A stretch of 64,000 nucleotides of DNA. Origin: Treponema sp. (lineage in GTDB: Bacteria; Spirochaetota; Spirochaetia; Treponematales; Breznakiellaceae). The number at the start of each line of letters is the position of its first letter. Position 1 is the stretch's first letter. Where the stretch lies: NCBI GenBank assembly GCA_009777535.1, contig WRLP01000002.1, positions 62,001-126,000 of the forward strand. Reading direction: 5' to 3'. Positions 60,001 through 64,000 of this stretch are shown here, in pieces. Below the pieces are notes generated by a model. That model ran no database searches and had not been told where the DNA came from. It saw only the letters and a program-made list of their open reading frames with translations. The translations under genes and the position numbers were made by a program.

Positions 60001-61507
60001 AAGCTTCCAAACTTATTGTTCCCTGTGTTTCCCTGCCGTATACAGTATTCCAAAAACGTGAAATATTAACAGAAAAGCCCAGTTCTTCTTCTCCGGTTAC
60101 GACGGAAATATTCATAATGTCCATTGTCATCTTTCCCAAAATGACATCCTCGCCGGATATTTTAATTTCACCATCCCGGGTGCTTACTTTAAATTCGGCT
60201 GTAATATTTTCCCGTCCCGTAAGGCTGAAACCATCGAAATTGAATACTCCGTCAGGCGCAACAGGATTGTGTGCGATACTTCCGTCGAATCCTAAACTTC
60301 CGGTAAACAATCTTTCTTCATTTTCCACACCTTGTCGGGTGGCAGGTACAGAAGAGAAACGAAACTCATCAATAACCGTAATGTTTTCATCACCGCTGAC
60401 ACGAATTTCAAATGAATCTCCAGAGCCGCCCGGCCCCCTGCCCGCAATATCAATGTTATAACTCATTACACCGCCGTTGCGCGAAAACGCGGCGCTGCCG
60501 GCTACCCTCTGGTTCAGATGCCGGTTACCCGCCTTCCATCTTCCGGAAAGACTGAACAAGTCAGCCGGCACCATATTAAGGCATTCAAAGCCGGCATCCA
60601 TATTTCCGTTAATAAAACTATAGTTCAGATAACAGTCAAGAGGCGATTCTTCGCGTAACATTCGGATGGCAAGACTCTCTTTGTTCAGAAACAGGCCCAG
60701 GGAAACGGGATTTAGCCTTATAAGGGACTCCTGCTCTGTGCCGGACTGTGTAGAAATATTAATCGTTGCACTGCCCTCTTCCAGATCAGGTGTAAAGAGA
60801 CCGCTTAAACTTACATCAGTACCGGCGCTGATTGGCCTTCTTAACGGGCTCGCCAGTAACAGATCGGTTTTCAGTCTGCTGTTAACTGTAATTCTTCTGT
60901 CATCGGAATGAAGCTCCAAATTAGCGCCGCTTATTTGATACAGAAATATCGAGTCCTGAATATTGAAAGAACCATTAATAATCTGAAAATCCATGCGTGC
61001 GGGTAAATGACTTTTTATTTCCTGGAATAGCTTACTATCTGCATCCGGGCTTTCTTCCCGAACCGGAGAAAAAAGCTCAATAATGTCCCTGTCTTTTTTT
61101 GAATCGAGATTGATCAGGGGACGATCAAGCTGAACCCCCCTTACCGCCGTATTTTTTCTTAAAACAAGATCCAGCAGGGAAAAAGAAATTCGCATCCTGT
61201 ATACAGACAGGGTTGGCTGATTTTCATCGTTTGGCTCCTTCTCCAAAATACGCACATTCCGTATGTCGAAAGAGCCGAAGAGAGAAGGCCGGATCGATGA
61301 ATAGCGTATTTCCCTGCCGATAACGCTTTCCGCCCTGACAACAAGGCCGTCGCGAATGTGCGTCATTCCCCGATGAAGAGCCTGCTGAAGCGGCCTGAAG
61401 GCAAATACCGTCAGAAATACAAGCACGGTAAAAACCGCGATTTGTATAAAAACGGAGCGGGAAAATATCATTTTTCTGCTTTTTTCAGTAAAAAAAGACA
61501 TCGACAT
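57062..61507 (-). CDS. TamB-like translocation/assembly module protein (AsmA-like)
   Basis: 1481 aa, N-terminal TM, beta-rich repeats, C-terminal DUF490/TamB-like domain, downstream partner of bamA. Confidence 0.85.
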   Translation of the reverse strand: MSMSFFTEKSRKMIFSRSVFIQIAVFTVLVFLTVFAFRPLQQALHRGMTHIRDGLVVRAESVIGREIRYSSIRPSLFGSFDIRNVRILEKEPNDENQPTLSVYRMRISFSLLDLVLRKNTAVRGVQLDRPLINLDSKKDRDIIELFSPVREESPDADSKLFQEIKSHLPARMDFQIINGSFNIQDSIFLYQISGANLELHSDDRRITVNSRLKTDLLLASPLRRPISAGTDVSLSGLFTPDLEEGSATINISTQSGTEQESLIRLNPVSLGLFLNKESLAIRMLREESPLDCYLNYSFINGNMDAGFECLNMVPADLFSLSGRWKAGNRHLNQRVAGSAAFSRNGGVMSYNIDIAGRGPGGSGDSFEIRVSGDENITVIDEFRFSSVPATRQGVENEERLFTGSLGFDGSIAHNPVAPDGVFNFDGFSLTGRENITAEFKVSTRDGEIKISGEDVILGKMTMDIMNISVVTGEEELGFSVNISRFWNTVYGRETQGTISLEAFMAHEPQRLEARLSIDSFSPADMVNFLQPFVRKSVMPAYAMSYLRNASVTTEIFFTTDFKNVMYNTPNFIIAFETRENGPRSIFSLSGTDQFFVLNEGSFINEGRILSYSANADFSNPTDIDFTITANYNDIFWYMNGRLLDRNTLSIHGSHGLHAFISTSNTGAYSGYFEALNITIPIRDNNAYVSFYASIRYDSKDFWTFDVDNLEIRDIAGPAGLGNLRVSGSADQSGLSIPVLHYSDGIGPLFGNVNFSWSGNFSELSGTAGIAEGPERNEHYYLDCSRNDGQFDLLMSVTGMRLDRLTGKMGKTGIDGVLRISQNSPDDFSALLNLNSLYARINEIDFQASAVAKLDADEFTIQNLQLDTAGIKTLMPLLSLSRGGNLFIDDTIIFGRIKEIGLDGLLNMDAKFKPVDSWVDIRHILNSVDGVIHVESFQYADIVSDEPFDILFSNNYGAFSVSGGPKDMLRLQLDRDGNIYAAVAGPSPVRGSAIGSIKDNFIDVHCPDIYVDLGGMWALIPPVKGFALGGGYGNAQVSIRGPLGDPEFFGSARINSARIKIPLFVTQDIRPVPFNVYIEGNEMNFGPVQATVGRGAGTASAWFRFDRWIPNIFSIEISVPRESPIPFGFDITRFAVHGDAAGKLIVAMDNLAFDISGDLLANNAEMGIIAEETGMIINDGSPFSGTKIPFVVNMQITSGPAVEFIWPDTRFPILRANADIGTILHVSADSQAGTYSINSDVRIRSGELFYFERSFYIRSGNLVFRENEQRFNPRLTTRAEVRDRTDEGPVRISLIVDNEPLLSFVPRFESAPSLSQVEIFALLGQNLIGNPDNEASDAMQRAFLTSTADLLAQFVVVRRVERQIRNFLNLDMFSVRTQVLQNAFLNAAMQNPIDRNSRVGNYFNNTTVFGGKYIGADMFIQGMLSMRYDENQLNMGGLRFEPDIGVELQSPFFSIRWDFIPAHPENWWVNDNSITLSKNWTF

Positions 61508-61605
61508 TCCTTAATTGCACGACTACACCTATTATAACATAATTAAACGACAATGGTATCGGAAAAAGCCCATTAAGTTGAAATTATCGGCTATTTCGTG
61601 GTACC

Positions 61606-62244
61606 TTGTACGGGCCAATGAAGCTAATTCCAAATTTCGTAGTCCTTGAAGGGGGCGATGGAAGCGGTACAACAAGCCAAATATCGCTTCTGAAAGACCA
61701 TTTTGAAAAAATCCCCAATCCGGCTTTTTTCCCGACGTTTGAGCCAACCGATGGGCAAATAGGCAGGTTAATACGCGCCGCCCTAAAAAAAGAGATATTC
61801 CTGAAGCCGGATACAATGGCCATGCTTTTTACCGCTGATCGCAATGAACACCTATACAGCCAAAACGGCATAATAGAGCGCTGTACAAGGGGCGAATTAG
61901 TGGTTTGCGACCGTTATGTACTGTCTTCCCTTGTGTATCAGGGCATTGAATGCGGCGACGAAGTCCCTCTGGCTTTAAACAGCCGCTTCCCCGCTCCAGA
62001 ATTGCTCCTTTATTTCGACCTGGAGCCCGCAATAGCCTTCGAGAGGCTAAAAAGCCGCCAATCCCATGAAATCTATGAATACCCGGAATTTCAGGCAAAA
62101 GTCCGAGAAAAATACCTGGCGCTTTTGGGAATTTATCGGGAATCCGGTGCCAGGATCGAAGTCATTGATGCTTCTAAAACACAGCAGGAGGTCTTTTCCC
62201 GGGTGTGGAGCGCATTGAGCAAAATGCCGATATTCAAACAATGA
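61606..62244 (+). CDS. tmk: dTMP kinase
   Basis: NFVVLEGGDGSGTTSQISLLKDHF, CDRYVLSSLVYQG. Confidence 0.93.
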   Translation: MYGPMKLIPNFVVLEGGDGSGTTSQISLLKDHFEKIPNPAFFPTFEPTDGQIGRLIRAALKKEIFLKPDTMAMLFTADRNEHLYSQNGIIERCTRGELVVCDRYVLSSLVYQGIECGDEVPLALNSRFPAPELLLYFDLEPAIAFERLKSRQSHEIYEYPEFQAKVREKYLALLGIYRESGARIEVIDASKTQQEVFSRVWSALSKMPIFKQ

Positions 62245-62849
62245 GGAAATTTGTCTCTTTTACGGCGCTTCTGGCTTTTTTAGCGGCAGCCGCGCCTGTA
62301 AGTGCCTATTTTGTTACCTATAAGGAACAGTATTACAGACTCTTTCACCTTCACTATATTCAATACCCCGACGATACCATGGAAAATATTTACTGGCTCG
62401 AAAAGGCCATGCAGGCCGATTTCTGCAACCCTCTTTATGCACTGGCATTGATTGAGAATGAAATCCAGTATGAAAAATACCGTTATCTTTTCAACATGCA
62501 CATCAATCTGAAAATGATTGAACAGTACCTTTTTTTGGGAAACAAATGGAACAAGCGCAATGCGTATTTCTATAACGCTCCCTGGAGAGAACAAAACCTG
62601 GAAAGCCTTGAAACCGCTGAAACCTGTTTCCGCACCGCCCTTTTTTATTGGGAAGAAGCAAAATCCTGGGCAGAAAAAGCCCGGGTCGGCCGGTTTCGTT
62701 GGATAAATTTACAGAAAATTCAGTTCTGGGAAGATGAGGCTTTCAGAATGGAAAATGGTTCCCTGGACTACGGTAAAACCATAAACCGTGAGCTTAATCT
62801 GCTTGAAAAAGTCAGGGAAAGATTTCAGGCAATGGGCGGGGAGAATTAG
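62241..62849 (+). CDS. hypothetical exported protein
   Basis: MRKFVSFTALLAFLAAAAPVSAY signal peptide; this internal start overlaps the tmk stop. Confidence 0.65.
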   Translation: MRKFVSFTALLAFLAAAAPVSAYFVTYKEQYYRLFHLHYIQYPDDTMENIYWLEKAMQADFCNPLYALALIENEIQYEKYRYLFNMHINLKMIEQYLFLGNKWNKRNAYFYNAPWREQNLESLETAETCFRTALFYWEEAKSWAEKARVGRFRWINLQKIQFWEDEAFRMENGSLDYGKTINRELNLLEKVRERFQAMGGEN

Positions 62850-62902
62850 CACTGGACAAAGTGTCGTTTAAAGATTAGTATATTCAGTAATAAGGAGAGA
62901 TT

Positions 62903-63214
62903 ATGCCTAAATCCATTCAATCACCAGGAAGCGTTTTAAATTTATTTTTACGCGGTTATAGCCTGAATCCAACAAGCCTTTCAAAACAGATAAAATTAAG
63001 TCAGGCGACTGTAAGGTTAATAGCTCTTGATAAAACAAGAATTTCTGTATCTGTAGCCATGAGGCTCGCAAAGTTTTTTAAAATGAAACCGGAGTATTGG
63101 CTGAATTTACAAACCCAGTATGATTTATATCTTGCCGATTCCAACGCTAAACTGAAAAAGTTGATTAAGTCCATACCGACAGCTAAAAAGCCAAAAGCGC
63201 TTTCGCACCGTTAA
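62903..63214 (+). CDS. HigA-like HTH (XRE/VapI-type) antitoxin family protein
   Basis: HTH and ...VAMRLAKFFKMKPEYWLNLQTQYDL motif typical of HigA. Confidence 0.8.
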   Translation: MPKSIQSPGSVLNLFLRGYSLNPTSLSKQIKLSQATVRLIALDKTRISVSVAMRLAKFFKMKPEYWLNLQTQYDLYLADSNAKLKKLIKSIPTAKKPKALSHR

Positions 63215-63245
63215 AACCTGTTTAGGCAAGCGGCAAAAAAATAAC

Positions 63246-63986
63246 TTAAAATAATTCTCCCTGTTCCCATTCCTGCCGTTCTTTCTTTTCGGTTTTTTGT
63301 AGCATTGCAAGGAATTCTTCCTCGTCAATAATACGGACGCCCAGGCTTTTGGCTTTTTTGTTTTTTGCGGAGCCTGAGCCCGGGTCATTTGTTACAAGGT
63401 AGGAAAGCTCTTTTACAACAGCGGATTTTGCCAACGCTCCGAGCGCTTTTATTTTTTCTTCGGCTTCGCCGCGTTTCATTGATTTCAGCTCACCTGTAAA
63501 ACAAAATGATAATCCGCGCAAGGGCGCCGCTTCCGCTGGTGGAGAAAGCCTTATGCTTATTATTCCGGTTTTAAGGACATTATCCATCTGTGCTGTTGTT
63601 TCCCTTAGTCCCTCGATAATAACAGAAGCCGTGATCTTTCCCAAACCGTGAACAGAAGCTATTTCTTCTGCAGTTGAGGCACGGAGTTTTTCCAGCGTGT
63701 CAAAACCGGCTGAAACAACTTTTTCCATGGTTGTTTCGGCAATGCCCTCCAGATCAAAGCCTGCAATAAAAGCCGCAAGTGATAGCTCACGTTTAGTATT
63801 TATATGGCGTATAACCTTGGAAGCAGAAAGAGTTCCCATTCTCTCAAACTCCGCGAGCTCCTCTGTAGTAAGGGTATATAATTCATGAATATACCTTACC
63901 CGTTTTTTTTCAAAAAGCTGTAAAATCAGTTTTTCACCAAGTTCACGAATATCCAGCACGGAAACCCATTTTTCCAGCCTGTGCAA
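63246..63986 (-). CDS. ligA: NAD-dependent DNA ligase, C-terminal part (truncated by the window edge)
   Basis: HhH repeats (IASVHGLGKITASVIIEGL) and a BRCT domain (GLSFCFTGELKSMKRGEAEEKIKALG). Confidence 0.88.
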   Translation of the reverse strand: MHRLEKWVSVLDIRELGEKLILQLFEKKRVRYIHELYTLTTEELAEFERMGTLSASKVIRHINTKRELSLAAFIAGFDLEGIAETTMEKVVSAGFDTLEKLRASTAEEIASVHGLGKITASVIIEGLRETTAQMDNVLKTGIISIRLSPPAEAAPLRGLSFCFTGELKSMKRGEAEEKIKALGALAKSAVVKELSYLVTNDPGSGSAKNKKAKSLGVRIIDEEEFLAMLQKTEKKERQEWEQGELF

Positions 63987-64000
63987 TAAACGCTTGGGGC

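Overview
The window reads as one contiguous piece of chromosomal core genome from a spirochete, probably Treponema-like (inferred from the TatT-DctP-DctQM TRAP cassette and overall gene content; no search was run). It is dense with housekeeping genes: argF, a phosphosugar mutase, a TRAP transporter, a polar amino-acid ABC transporter, nox, dtd, kbl, prs, recA, scpA/scpB, rluB, cmk, rpsA, mreBCD-PBP2-rodA, rnpB, rpoD, dnaG, mltG, tag, mutS, skp/bamA/tamB, tmk and ligA (partial). I found no CRISPR array, prophage, transposase or rRNA. The strongest unusual signal is the RNase P RNA gene (minus strand, about 41703-42285). It is about 583 nt long because three peripheral helices (P3, P9 and P12 regions) are each interrupted by a short inverted-repeat element of 67, 70 and 105 bp. 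The three elements share the terminus CTGACCACTTAA...TTAAGTGGTCAG and have unrelated loops. Removing them leaves a type-A-like core of about 341 nt. Two other palindromic families lie in intergenic regions. A ~113-bp family (GAAATGTATGCC...GGCATACATTTC) occurs in two divergent gaps, in front of argF and prs. A CCACGGATT/AACACGGATT family occurs in two convergent gaps. A helically phased triple repeat (AACCTTAT at 21-22 bp spacing) lies upstream of a wHTH-HATPase-STAS-like regulator.
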